Source of the DNA: CBDDIP01 sp965229005
Lineage (GTDB): Bacteria; Actinomycetota; Acidimicrobiia; Acidimicrobiales; Ilumatobacteraceae
Length of the DNA: 64,000 nucleotides
NCBI GenBank assembly: GCA_965229005.1
Contig: CBDDIP010000002.1
Location: 186,001 to 250,000 of the forward strand
Direction: 5' to 3'
The notes below the pieces were generated by a model that worked only from the letters and a program-made list of their open reading frames with translations, was not told the origin of the DNA and did no database searches. Position numbers and translations under genes: made by a program. This document shows positions 34,539-43,374 of this stretch, piece by piece. The first letter of the stretch is position 1. Every line of letters begins with the position of its first letter.

Positions 34539-35585
34539 ATGGAACGCAAGCTGGAGCTGGGTCTGGACACGTTCGGCGACGTCACCGTCGACACCTCGGG
34601 GGCGCGGTTCTCGCAGGCCGAGGTGATCCGCAACGTGGTCGAGGAGGCCGTGCTGGCCGATGAGCTCGGCGTCGACTTCATCGGTGTCGGCGAGCACCAC
34701 CGCGAGGACTTCGCCGTGTCGTCGCCGGAGACCGTGTTGGCGGCGATCGCCGGTCGCACGTCGCGGATCCGGCTCGGCTCCGCGGTGACGGTGCTCAGCT
34801 CCGACGATCCCGTGCGCGTGTTCCAGCGCTTCGCCACGCTCGACGCCGTCTCCGGCGGGCGCGCCGAGGTGATCCTCGGGCGCGGTTCGTTCACCGAATC
34901 GTTCCCGCTGTTCGGCTACCCGCTCGACCAGTACGAGGACCTGTTCGAGGAGAAGCTCGATCTGTTCGCCCAGCTGCTCACCGAGCAGCCCGTGACGTGG
35001 CAGGGCTCGTTGCGATCGGGCCTGCAGCACCAGAACGTGTATCCGCGCACGGCGGGTGGGCTGACGACGTGGGTGGGTGTCGGTGGCAGCCCGCAGTCGG
35101 TGGTGCGAGCGGCTCGCTACGGCCTGCCGCTGATGATCGCCATCATCGGTGGCGAGAGCGAGCGGTTCGCCCCGTTCGTCGATCTGTACAAGCGAGCGCT
35201 CGAGCAGTTCGAGCAGCCGCGGCAACCCATCGGCGTGCACTCGCCCGGGCACATCGCCGCGACCGACGAGCTCGCCAAGGAGCAGCTGTGGCCGCACTGG
35301 GAGCAGATGCGCAACCGCATCGGCCGCGAGCGCGGCTGGGGCCCGACCTCACGGGCGGAGTTCGAGCAGGCCGCCGGGCCCGCGGGCGCGCTGTACGTCG
35401 GTTCGCCGACGACGGTCGCGACGAAGATCGCAGCGACCGCCAGCGCTCTGGACTTGTCCCGCTTCGACATGAAGTACTCCGCCGGGACGCTTCCCCACGA
35501 GCAGATGATGCAGAGCATCGAGCTCTACGGCAACGAGGTCATCCCTGCAGTTCGCGAGCTGCTCGCGGTCGAGGTCACGGTCTGA
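34539..35585 (+). CDS. Luciferase-like monooxygenase family oxidoreductase
   Basis: A 348-residue LLM TIM-barrel protein of normal length. The N-terminus reads KLELGLDTFGDV; the VDFIGVGEHHREDFAVSSP segment (near 45-63) and GRAEVILGRGSFTESFPLFGY (near 107-127) are diagnostic. The ending RFDMKYSAGTLPHEQMMQSIELYGNEVIP matches the FMN/F420-dependent branch often annotated as the LLM_2I7G type. GGAGAG lies 9 bases before the ATG. Likely under the upstream LysR. Substrate unknown. Confidence 0.88.
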   Translation: MERKLELGLDTFGDVTVDTSGARFSQAEVIRNVVEEAVLADELGVDFIGVGEHHREDFAVSSPETVLAAIAGRTSRIRLGSAVTVLSSDDPVRVFQRFATLDAVSGGRAEVILGRGSFTESFPLFGYPLDQYEDLFEEKLDLFAQLLTEQPVTWQGSLRSGLQHQNVYPRTAGGLTTWVGVGGSPQSVVRAARYGLPLMIAIIGGESERFAPFVDLYKRALEQFEQPRQPIGVHSPGHIAATDELAKEQLWPHWEQMRNRIGRERGWGPTSRAEFEQAAGPAGALYVGSPTTVATKIAATASALDLSRFDMKYSAGTLPHEQMMQSIELYGNEVIPAVRELLAVEVTV

Positions 35586-35631
35586 ACCACGACGGCGGAA
35601 CCGATGGCGGGCCGGTCACCGTCGAACGGAC

Positions 35632-36612
35632 ATGATTCGAAGGGCGTGGACGGCAGCGGTGATGTTTGCCGCTCTCGCGATCGGAGCATGCTCCGACGGC
35701 TCCGGTCGCTCTGACCCGACGACATCGACGACGGCCTCGCCGTCCAGCGCGGCCACCACGTCGACGAGCGTGGTCGACCCCGGCCGCCTGCGAGCGCTCA
35801 TCGGTCAGCTGGCGCGATTCGAGGTGGATCCGCAGCTGCAGCGCTGGGGATGCAGGGATCTCGTGGTGTCGAACGGCGACGTCGCGGTGCGCGCCGCCGT
35901 GCAGCGGGACGACGTCTTCCAGGAAGGCGTCGCATTGACGCCCGACGAGGTCACGCTCACCGTCGAGTTCGGTGCCGACTTGCCAGGCCTCGCCTGCACC
36001 GACCTGGGCAGCGAGGTCATCGAGGCGACGATCACCGACCGGTGGCCTGCGACGGCCGGCTCGGCGACGTGGGACGTGGTGCCGACGCCGAGCTGCACGG
36101 ACGCTCGGCTCCGGCTCGACGGTGTGGTCGCCACGGCACCCGATGGCACGCCAGTCGCATTGGGCGATCTTGTGATCGAGAACCCGAACTGGTTCAGCGA
36201 GCCGCCGTCCGAGTGCCGCTTCGCCGGTGTTCCCGAGGTCTGCGCAGATGGTTCGGTGGACACGCAGCTCACCGGCGTCGGCTTCTTCTCGCCTCGCGCC
36301 TGGACGCACGACGGCTGCCTCGTGCGTGCGGACGTCATCTTCGACACCTATGGCGCAGCGGAGTGCGGCACGGCCGACGTGCGAAAGATCACGATCGGTG
36401 ACGCCGGGGAGGTGCCGGACCGCGAGTACCAGGGCGGCACCACATACGCGCCCGCCGGTGAGGTGACGATGCCGGGCGACGCCGTCGACACCGGCTACCG
36501 GTCGGGCGCGGCGGCGATGTGGGCGGTGCCGGGAGATCCTTCGTCGATCTACCTCGTCGTCGACGCGCGGGTCGAACGCTGGACGGCGATCGCACCGGTG
36601 CCGTGCACCTGA
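35632..36612 (+). CDS. Cysteine-rich lipoprotein, function unknown
   Basis: A 326-residue exported lipoprotein with a lipobox ending in AIGAC and a Thr/Ser-rich linker (about 20-45). The folded part has nine or so cysteines, including RWGC, GLAC, PSC, ECRF and EVC, which would pair as disulfides outside the cell. Many Asp/Val strand-like segments suggest beta structure. No known catalytic motif. It stands alone, 46 bases after the luciferase-like gene. Confidence 0.75.
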   Translation: MIRRAWTAAVMFAALAIGACSDGSGRSDPTTSTTASPSSAATTSTSVVDPGRLRALIGQLARFEVDPQLQRWGCRDLVVSNGDVAVRAAVQRDDVFQEGVALTPDEVTLTVEFGADLPGLACTDLGSEVIEATITDRWPATAGSATWDVVPTPSCTDARLRLDGVVATAPDGTPVALGDLVIENPNWFSEPPSECRFAGVPEVCADGSVDTQLTGVGFFSPRAWTHDGCLVRADVIFDTYGAAECGTADVRKITIGDAGEVPDREYQGGTTYAPAGEVTMPGDAVDTGYRSGAAAMWAVPGDPSSIYLVVDARVERWTAIAPVPCT

Positions 36613-36622
36613 GCAGCTCCCG

Positions 36623-37903
36623 TCAGAAGAGGAAGCCGGAGATGTCCATCAGGAAGTGCGTCGTGGCCACGGAGGAACGCACGCGGATCTGACCCGACGC
36701 GCTGAGCGCAGAGGTGAACGCGTTCGCGCTCGTCTGGTTCGGCACGTAGTTGATGTTGCTCGTGTTGGCGAACGCGTTCGGGAACACCGACAGGTTGCCG
36801 CCGTTGTTCGGGTCGACCGCCGTCACGTTGCCGATGATCCCCGTCGCTCCAATCGGTACGCCGACCCCAGCCGCCAACGTCCCCGTGACCTGGAAGGTGA
36901 CATCCGTGTTGGGCGCCAGCCGAAGGCCGCCGTTCTGGAGCGGAGCGCCGTTGCCCCGGGTGTCGACCAGTCGGATCGGGTTGGTGAACAGGTTGATCGA
37001 CCCGCCCGATGCGGCGAAGTTCGGATGCTGGGCGACGACCTTGCGCCACGTGCCGGGGTTGCCGCTGCCGACGCAGACGAACAGATCGCCGTTCGAGTCG
37101 CGAGCCTGCTCGCCGATCAGCGCAACACCCGTCGGCGCACCGATCGTGCCGCGCGGTGCTTGGCGCAGACGACCGCTCCCGGCGATGTCGACGGCGAGCC
37201 CGGTGGTCGTGGTAGCGCGCAGCGCCGTCCCGCCGGCCGACGACTCGGCGAGCACGCCGGTTGCCGTGCCGTCGAGCGCGGCCAGACCGTGGACGCCGAT
37301 CGCGTTGGTCGTCTCGGCGTATCCCTGCACACCCCGGCCGTTTGCACCGGCAGTGCCGAAGACGCCGACCGGCTGCGACGGGAAGATCCCCGAAGTGAAG
37401 TTGGCGGCGCCGTAGACGCCGATGTTGCGGTCGTCGGGCGACACGGCGCCCGGCGCGCCGACGCCCATCACGCCGACCCGATGGCAGTTCGTCACCGGGT
37501 CCGCACCCGCCGAGCGGCCGAGGAGCGCAACGCGAAATCGAGTGTTCACGCCCGGTCCGTCCGAGGAGATGTTGCTGGCCGACACCATGATCGGCATGAG
37601 CGTGTTCGACGATGGGCAGAAGATCTGCGTCGGGCTGTTCGTGTTCGACGGCGCGCTGCCGCTGAAGTCGCCGAGCGTTCCCGTGCCCACCAGCCATGGA
37701 TCGGTGTTGGCGGCCGCGGCCGGATTCGCACCCGCGGCGACCGCCACGACCGCGCCGGCAGCAGCGCCGGCCGCCAGTCGAAAGAACCTCCGACGATCCG
37801 GCTCACCGTCGTCCTGCGTCGCGGACTCGAGCGCCGACTCCAAGCGGTTCAGGTCTCCACGCAACCGCGCGATCTCGGCGCGCAGCTCCTCCACGTCGCT
37901 CAT
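36623..37903 (-). CDS. TAT-exported surface protein with repeat body and C-terminal adhesion-like domain
   Basis: A 426-residue protein. The N-terminal 30 residues form a coiled coil, followed by a twin-arginine signal RRRFFRLAAGAAAG (about 37-50) and an AAA cleavage region, so it should be exported folded. Residues about 130-260 contain short GV-x-G-type repeats (NIGVYGAANF, PVGVFGTAGANGRG, AIGVHGLAAL, TGVLAES), as in beta-helix or tail-fibre-like proteins. The C-terminal domain starts at IRLVDTRGNGAP and contains TGIIGNVTAVDPNNGG; similar domains recur in extracellular proteins of Acidimicrobiia. Probably a cell-surface or secreted structural protein. Confidence 0.78.
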   Translation of the reverse strand: MSDVEELRAEIARLRGDLNRLESALESATQDDGEPDRRRFFRLAAGAAAGAVVAVAAGANPAAAANTDPWLVGTGTLGDFSGSAPSNTNSPTQIFCPSSNTLMPIMVSASNISSDGPGVNTRFRVALLGRSAGADPVTNCHRVGVMGVGAPGAVSPDDRNIGVYGAANFTSGIFPSQPVGVFGTAGANGRGVQGYAETTNAIGVHGLAALDGTATGVLAESSAGGTALRATTTTGLAVDIAGSGRLRQAPRGTIGAPTGVALIGEQARDSNGDLFVCVGSGNPGTWRKVVAQHPNFAASGGSINLFTNPIRLVDTRGNGAPLQNGGLRLAPNTDVTFQVTGTLAAGVGVPIGATGIIGNVTAVDPNNGGNLSVFPNAFANTSNINYVPNQTSANAFTSALSASGQIRVRSSVATTHFLMDISGFLF

Positions 37904-37996
37904 CGTTCCGTCCCGTCCCGACAGCACACCGCGCGCCGCCGTTGCGAAACGGTATGTCGATGACGATTGCCACTCGCGGATGGCGCTATCTGAACT

Positions 37997-39106
37997 TCAC
38001 GACTCTGCTGCCCACGTCATCGGATTGATGGTCTCGATGTCGAGGAGTTGCTCGGACGTACCGATGACGAGGTTGCCGTCCGGCGCGATGGAGATCGGAC
38101 CGATCAGATCGCTCCACGTGCGGCCCTCGGACGTGCCGGTGTCCCAGATCGTCCGGTAGGCATCAGCCGCACTCGTCGCCTCGGAAGGTGTGGCGAACTC
38201 TGCGACCAGCGTCGTGGTCGACAGACCGAGGCCCACGGCACCGCGCAACAGACCACGTGGCGCAAGCGCTCCACCCGATTCGTCCCACAACTCGTCCATC
38301 TTGCGTTGGCTCGCTCGCGAGTGCGCTCGCCGTAAGTCGAACTCAGCGGTACTGCCACCAACGAACGCCCATGCGTACGGAGCACCGACGACTTGCTCCA
38401 GCAAGGCAACCGTGGCGTCGGCGCCGACTGGTTCCGTGTCGCGTGCGGCGACGATCGACCCGACGACGTCCGCCGCCTCAGGGCTCGTTGCGTCCGCCCT
38501 CTCGATGAGCACCAGGAAGTCGTCGACGAAGGCGACCGAGTCGAAGCCGAACCACAGCTGCGGGAGGCCTGAACCAGTTTTCGGCACCGGGAACACCTCG
38601 ATGCCGTCGACGACATGCGCAGTCGAGCCGGCTGCCACGAGGGCAGGGCGCAACGTCGCGGCGTCCACCCCGCCGTCGATGACGATCACATTGCCCGCCT
38701 CCAACGTTGCCGAGACGGACGCCACGGATTCGCTGGCCGTGACGCCGAACTCGACCAAGCCATCGTCAGCTTGGGCGTACGCCGGAGCCGTCCGATCGAT
38801 GTAGTCCAGGCGGGACCAATCCTCACCGACCACGGCGATCACCGCGGCGAGACCGCGGGGGAGATGGTCGGCCACGAGACCGTTGTCCAGCCCCGGAGCG
38901 ACGCCGGTCGGGCTCGTCGGTACGTCCACGTCACTCGTCTCGACGGAAGCCGTCGGCGCGACCGTGGGCGAGGGCGCGATGGTCACCTCGGCGCTCGTCG
39001 TGGCGTCGACGGAGCTGCTCGGGCTCGTCGCACCGGAGCCATCGCTCGCGCAGCCCGACGCCAACAAGCTGATCGCGAACGCGACGGTGATCCCTGCTCG
39101 TCTCAC
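37997..39106 (-). CDS. Lipoprotein, function unknown
   Basis: A 369-residue lipoprotein. The GTG at 39106 is chosen because an AGGAG Shine-Dalgarno sequence ends 5 bases before it, and the product then begins with a clean signal peptide and a lipobox ending in LLASGC. A Thr/Ser/Val-rich linker reaches about residue 70. The rest is a folded domain with no recognised motif and no cysteine beyond the lipobox. It is separate from the TAT protein gene downstream by a 93-base gap. Confidence 0.72.
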   Translation of the reverse strand: MRRAGITVAFAISLLASGCASDGSGATSPSSSVDATTSAEVTIAPSPTVAPTASVETSDVDVPTSPTGVAPGLDNGLVADHLPRGLAAVIAVVGEDWSRLDYIDRTAPAYAQADDGLVEFGVTASESVASVSATLEAGNVIVIDGGVDAATLRPALVAAGSTAHVVDGIEVFPVPKTGSGLPQLWFGFDSVAFVDDFLVLIERADATSPEAADVVGSIVAARDTEPVGADATVALLEQVVGAPYAWAFVGGSTAEFDLRRAHSRASQRKMDELWDESGGALAPRGLLRGAVGLGLSTTTLVAEFATPSEATSAADAYRTIWDTGTSEGRTWSDLIGPISIAPDGNLVIGTSEQLLDIETINPMTWAAES

Positions 39107-39187
39107 GAAGACTCCTGCCTCTCGCCGTTCATGCCGTTCGACCAATGTGGGCCTCGTCACGTGCAGAATACGCAGCGCAATGCTCAG

Positions 39188-39271
39188 CGGAACGGGAGGG
39201 ATTCGAACCCCCGGGCCTTGTGGGCCTCACGCTTTCAAGGCGCGTGCATTTGTCCGCTCTGCCACCGTTCC
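39188..39271 (-). tRNA. tRNA-Ser (anticodon UGA)
   Basis: The minus strand folds as a class II tRNA. Acceptor stem GGAACGG pairs with CCGTTCC, the anticodon stem CGCGC pairs with GCGTG around the loop CTTGAAA, and the T arm GGGGGTTCGAATCCCTCC is intact. The long variable arm is GGCCCACAAGGCC. The anticodon reads TGA, so it decodes UCA (and by wobble UCG). No CCA is encoded at the 3' end. Confidence 0.93.
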
Positions 39272-39281
39272 GCCGGACAGG

Positions 39282-40232
39282 CTACTGAGGTCCGTCGGTT
39301 CCGTCTGAGCGCACATCGTGAGATGTCGCCGCCGATTGGTGCTCAAACTGGGCAGGGGGGTCGAGCGGGACCGGGTCGCCGTGATCGCGGGTCACGATCA
39401 CCGCGCCGTGCTCGGCGGGAGCCATCAGCGAGCGGCCGAGCCAGAGCGGCACCACCTGACCGGCGGCGAACACGAGACCGAGCAGGACCACCAGCAACTT
39501 GCTCCAGCGCTCGCTGTCCTGCAGATCCGACCGCGAGCGCTTCGCCAGCGAGGCGGCCTCGGCAGCGGTCGACTCGTACTCGTCGAGCAGTCGATCCACG
39601 TCGCTGACCTGCGTGCGCAGATCGGCCAGGGCGATCTTGAGATCGTCGATCCCCGCCTGCACGTCGACGAGCGAGGCGCTCACGTCATCGAGATCAGCCG
39701 ACATCGTCCGCAGGTCGGCGGGCAGCCCGTCGAGGGCGACGACCAGTTCGTGGATCGACTCGTCGAACGGCACGGCCGGGTCGTAGTTCGGCCCGAAGGG
39801 CGCGCGCGACAGCGTCTTGAGCGTGTCGTCGATCGTGCCGGCCACGTCCTCGATCGTCGGCAGCACGTTGTTGATCGCGTCGATGCTGTCCGGCAGGCTG
39901 CCCGACAGGAACGCCTGCACGTCGGTGGTCGACTTCGAGGACACGGCGAGCGCGTCACTGACCGCTTGCACCGTCTCGACGATGGAGCCGATGCCGTCGT
40001 CGGCGGTGACCACGAGCGCTCTCGTCACGGCGATCGAGTCATCAACCGACGTCAGTGCCTTGGTGGTCAGCTCGAGGCTGTCGTCGACCGAACGACCCAC
40101 CTGGCCGACGAGCTGGTAGCCGACGATCGTGCCGACGATGCTGACCAACAGGCCGACACAGCCGGTGATCACCATCAGTCGGCCGATCCCACGACGGGTG
40201 AGTCGGATCCGTGTGAAGGCGGTCGCGGTCAT
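39282..40232 (-). CDS. Membrane protein with long coiled-coil external domain, part of ABC operon
   Basis: A 316-residue protein with one TM helix near 20-42 and a second near 245-270. Between them lies a 200-residue helical region rich in Asp/Leu/Val heptads (DDSLELTTKALTSVDDS and DVSASLVDVQAGIDDLKIAL), predicted to form a coiled coil outside the cell. The start overlaps the permease stop by four bases (ATGA), tying it to the transporter. The topology suggests a spanning or tethering element that works with the ABC permease. It is not a recognisable MCE domain. Confidence 0.78.
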   Translation of the reverse strand: MTATAFTRIRLTRRGIGRLMVITGCVGLLVSIVGTIVGYQLVGQVGRSVDDSLELTTKALTSVDDSIAVTRALVVTADDGIGSIVETVQAVSDALAVSSKSTTDVQAFLSGSLPDSIDAINNVLPTIEDVAGTIDDTLKTLSRAPFGPNYDPAVPFDESIHELVVALDGLPADLRTMSADLDDVSASLVDVQAGIDDLKIALADLRTQVSDVDRLLDEYESTAAEAASLAKRSRSDLQDSERWSKLLVVLLGLVFAAGQVVPLWLGRSLMAPAEHGAVIVTRDHGDPVPLDPPAQFEHQSAATSHDVRSDGTDGPQ

Positions 40233-41764
40233 GCCTCGGCCATCCCCATCCGTCGGCGCAACCCGAACGCAGCGACGATCGCCAGAACGACGCCGAACCC
40301 GGCGATGGCCACCATCGTCTGCGGGTCGGGATCGGCGCCGCGCAACATCACGTCACGCAGCATGGACATCCCGTAGCTCACTGGCAAGAGGTGCGAGATC
40401 ACCCAACCGACACCTTCGATCTGGCCCAGCGAGAGGAAGAACCCGCTGAAGAACAGGCTCGCCAGCAGCATCAGCATCGTGTACTGCACCGCTTGGGCGT
40501 CGGTCTTCGAGGCGAGGGAGATCACGAACCCGATCCCGATCGAGGCGAACAGGGTGAGCGCCAGCACGATGGCGATGGCCGCGATCGAGCCGGCCATCGG
40601 CACGTCGAGCACCCCGACCAGCAGCCCCTGCAGGATGGCGGAGATCAGCCCGCCGAGGAGCAGGTAGGCGATGTACTTGCCGATGAGCGCAGGGCCGGCC
40701 GTGACCGGCGCGACGCGGAACACGTCGTTGATGCCCAGGGACCGCTCACGCACGAAGGTCAACGCGCCGAAGGCGATGCCGAACTGCTGCACCACCAGGA
40801 TGGCCGCCGCGGGGGCGTACCAGTCGGCGACGTTGTCGACGCCTTTGACGGCCAGGTCCACGTCGGCGACGAACGGTTGCACCAGGACCGCGGGATCGAC
40901 TTCGGCGAGACGGTCGAGCCCGGTTCGGATCGTCGCCAACGTGTCGCGCATCGACGCGACCGCGTCGGCCGACGGTGCGGACGCGTCACCGGGGCGGAGA
41001 GCGCTCACCTGATCCGAGAGGTCGTCGACCGCGGCGCGCAGATCGGTGGAGGCCTGATCGGCACCGCCTTCACCGAACCCGCTCGACAACGAGTCAGCGG
41101 CACGCACGATCACCAGCAGATCGCTCGTCGACTGGTCCAGCTCCTTCCACGACGCATCCGCCTGCGTCTGATCGCCTCGATCCAACGCGGAGGCCACGGA
41201 CGTCAACGCACCATCCGCGGTGTCCAGCACCGTCGCCGCGGTCTGGCTCTCGTCCTGTCCGCGGCGGATCACCGAGGCGAGGACCTCGGCGTTGATGCTG
41301 TCGACGGCGAGTCGAGCCGCGTACGAGATCGTCGTGCGCTCGATCGGGTCGAGCCGCGTGTGCACCACGACGATCTGCGCCTGCTCGCCGTCGAGCACGT
41401 TGGCCATCGGGTCCTGGGGGAACGAGACCATCACGTCGATGTGGCCGTCGATCAGCTCTCGGCGAGCCTCGAGCTCGCTCGTGCTGACACCGACCACATC
41501 GACGTAGCCGCCGAGCGCGTCGAGGTTCTCCTCGACCGCTTTGAGCACCGAGCTGTTCTCCGGCGCCACGAGCATCGTTCGCAACGGCTTCGGGCTGTCG
41601 CTGTAGCCGATGCCGAACGCGGCCATGACGAGGAACGGTCCGAGGACCAGCGTGATGAGGAGGCGTGGTTGGTGCAGGACGTCGACGATCTCCTTGCGGG
41701 CGAACGAGACGGCCTGGCGGGCGCGGAGGAACACGGCGTCACGCTGCCAATTCCGACGGGGCAT
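40229..41764 (-). CDS. ABC-2 type permease with large external domain (YhgE/Pip-like)
   Basis: A 511-residue permease. TM1 is near 33-53, then a long external domain of about 230 residues (55-285) carries helical DxxSxx segments, then five TM helices occupy 310-505. The arrangement of one TM, a big loop and five TM fits the ABC-2 permeases of the YhgE/Pip class. Its start lies 26 bases inside the end of the ATPase gene. Likely substrate is a lipid, glycan or peptide moved outward; not determined by sequence. Confidence 0.85.
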   Translation of the reverse strand: MPRRNWQRDAVFLRARQAVSFARKEIVDVLHQPRLLITLVLGPFLVMAAFGIGYSDSPKPLRTMLVAPENSSVLKAVEENLDALGGYVDVVGVSTSELEARRELIDGHIDVMVSFPQDPMANVLDGEQAQIVVVHTRLDPIERTTISYAARLAVDSINAEVLASVIRRGQDESQTAATVLDTADGALTSVASALDRGDQTQADASWKELDQSTSDLLVIVRAADSLSSGFGEGGADQASTDLRAAVDDLSDQVSALRPGDASAPSADAVASMRDTLATIRTGLDRLAEVDPAVLVQPFVADVDLAVKGVDNVADWYAPAAAILVVQQFGIAFGALTFVRERSLGINDVFRVAPVTAGPALIGKYIAYLLLGGLISAILQGLLVGVLDVPMAGSIAAIAIVLALTLFASIGIGFVISLASKTDAQAVQYTMLMLLASLFFSGFFLSLGQIEGVGWVISHLLPVSYGMSMLRDVMLRGADPDPQTMVAIAGFGVVLAIVAAFGLRRRMGMAEA

Positions 41765-42731
41765 CGGCGTGTGCCGCCCGGTCGCGCTCGATGATCGACA
41801 CGAACATGTCGTCGTACGACGCGTCGTACGGTGCGACGGTCGAGTCGATGCCGATCGACGTCAGCATCGCGTTCAGGTGGTCGCGGTCACGCTCGGCATC
41901 CTCGAGGACCACCAGCAGACCGTCGTCCACCCATCGCGCCGACGAGACGAACGGCGCGTCGCGGAGTCGAGCGACGTCGGCACCGGCGAGCCGGCCGTCG
42001 AACGCCACCAGCATCGGGTCGCCATCGAAGGCGAACCGCGACATGTCGGCCGGGGCCACCATCGTCAGCAACCGACCGGACGACATGATCGCGACGAGGT
42101 CGCAGTTGGCCGCCTCGCCGACGTATTGGGTGGGCACCAACAGCGTCTTGCCCTGATCGCGCAGCTCGCGGAACTTCTCCCAGAACCGAGCGCGCAGGAT
42201 GGGGTCCACCCCGGCGGTCGGCTCGTCCATGACGAGCAGCTCGGGGTCGTGCACCATCGTCGCGGCCAGCGTGAGCCGGCGTTGCATGCCGCCGGAGCAG
42301 TGCGCCAGCAGCTTGTTGCGGTGCGCGCTGAGGTCGACGAAGTCGAGCAGCTCCTTCAACCGCTTGCGCTGCCCACGCAGCGGCATCCCGTACACGGATG
42401 CCGCGAACGTCAGGTTGCCCCACAGCGTCAGGTTCGGGAACAGCACGGGGAGCTGCGGCATGTACCCGAACCTGCGGCGCATGGTGCTCGTCAGCTTCGT
42501 CGGCTCGACGCCGAACACCTCCAGCTCGCCCGACGTCGGGCGGCTGATGCCGGTGATCAGTCGCATGAGCGTGGTCTTGCCGCAGCCGCTCGGGCCGACG
42601 ATGCCCAGCACGACGCCCGCCGGTACGACGAGGTCGACGTCATCGACGGCAACGTGGTCGCCGAACTCCTTGCGCAGGGCGCGCGCGGTCACGAGGGCAC
42701 CTCCGGGTGCCACGGGTCGGATGTCGTTCAC
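41739..42731 (-). CDS. ABC transporter ATP-binding protein
   Basis: A 330-residue ATPase. Walker A is GPSGCGKTT (about 46-54), the signature is CSGGMQRR near 143-150, and Walker B is LLVMDEPTAGVDP near 162-174. A further 100 residues at the C-terminus follow the nucleotide-binding domain, as in DrrA-like exporter ATPases. Overlaps at both ends (ATGA with the fasciclin lipoprotein, 26 bases with the permease) make this a single operon. Confidence 0.9.
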   Translation of the reverse strand: MNDIRPVAPGGALVTARALRKEFGDHVAVDDVDLVVPAGVVLGIVGPSGCGKTTLMRLITGISRPTSGELEVFGVEPTKLTSTMRRRFGYMPQLPVLFPNLTLWGNLTFAASVYGMPLRGQRKRLKELLDFVDLSAHRNKLLAHCSGGMQRRLTLAATMVHDPELLVMDEPTAGVDPILRARFWEKFRELRDQGKTLLVPTQYVGEAANCDLVAIMSSGRLLTMVAPADMSRFAFDGDPMLVAFDGRLAGADVARLRDAPFVSSARWVDDGLLVVLEDAERDRDHLNAMLTSIGIDSTVAPYDASYDDMFVSIIERDRAAHADAPSELAA

Positions 42732-43333
42732 GAAGCGGGCAGCAGGACGCGGTCGATGTGCAGCAGTGAGATCTCTTGCCCGTCCTTGCCGGAGATGGCG
42801 TCCTGATCCGTCGCCGTCACGATCGACCCGTCGATCGTCACGTCGTCGCCATCGACCACGACCGCGAGCGTGTCGCCGCCGATCGTCTTCACCTCGGACA
42901 TCCCGCGCAGGTCGTCGATGCTGTACGCGCCGTCCAGGACGTGACGACGGATGACGTCGCGCATCGCGTCCACGTCGGTGAGCAGATCCTTGTAGACGTC
43001 GCCGTCGATCTCGTCGAAGGCGTCGTTGCTCGGCGCCAGGATCGTCACCGCGCGACCCTCGATCTCATCGGACAGGCCGGTGAGATCGAACGCTTCGGCC
43101 ATCAGGCTGAAGTCGCCGTCGCGCAGCGCGGCCTCGGCGTCGTTGGCGCGATCTTCCACGTCGCTAATCGCCGTCTCGGCCTCCGACGTGAGCGTCGTCG
43201 AGATCGATTCGACCTCCGACGAGACGGTCGAGCTGAGCGTCGCGTTGCTGGTGTCGGTGTCGCTGCCACAGGCCGACAGCGTGATGAGAAGCAGCGCCGA
43301 TCCGGCGGCTGCGAGGAGCTTCTGGTTGGTCAT
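42728..43333 (-). CDS. Fasciclin-domain lipoprotein of the ABC operon
   Basis: A 201-residue lipoprotein with a lipobox ending in TLSAC. A helical, Ser/Thr/Glu-rich stalk (about 25-70) leads to a fasciclin (FAS1) domain with the typical TILAPSNDAFDEI motif near 96-108 and a final LLHIDRVLLP segment. FAS1 domains mediate adhesion or protein contacts outside the cell. Its stop overlaps the ATPase start by four bases. This is the first gene of the four-gene transporter operon, so it probably acts at the outer face of that transporter. Confidence 0.86.
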   Translation of the reverse strand: MTNQKLLAAAGSALLLITLSACGSDTDTSNATLSSTVSSEVESISTTLTSEAETAISDVEDRANDAEAALRDGDFSLMAEAFDLTGLSDEIEGRAVTILAPSNDAFDEIDGDVYKDLLTDVDAMRDVIRRHVLDGAYSIDDLRGMSEVKTIGGDTLAVVVDGDDVTIDGSIVTATDQDAISGKDGQEISLLHIDRVLLPAS

Positions 43334-43374
43334 GGGCGACGTCGTACCCACCCGATCGAGCGACGAGACGCGCG

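Noticed and set aside
39282..40232. MCE-domain protein
   Set aside because: The membrane-coiled-coil layout is reminiscent, but the MCE beta-barrel signature is not visible.
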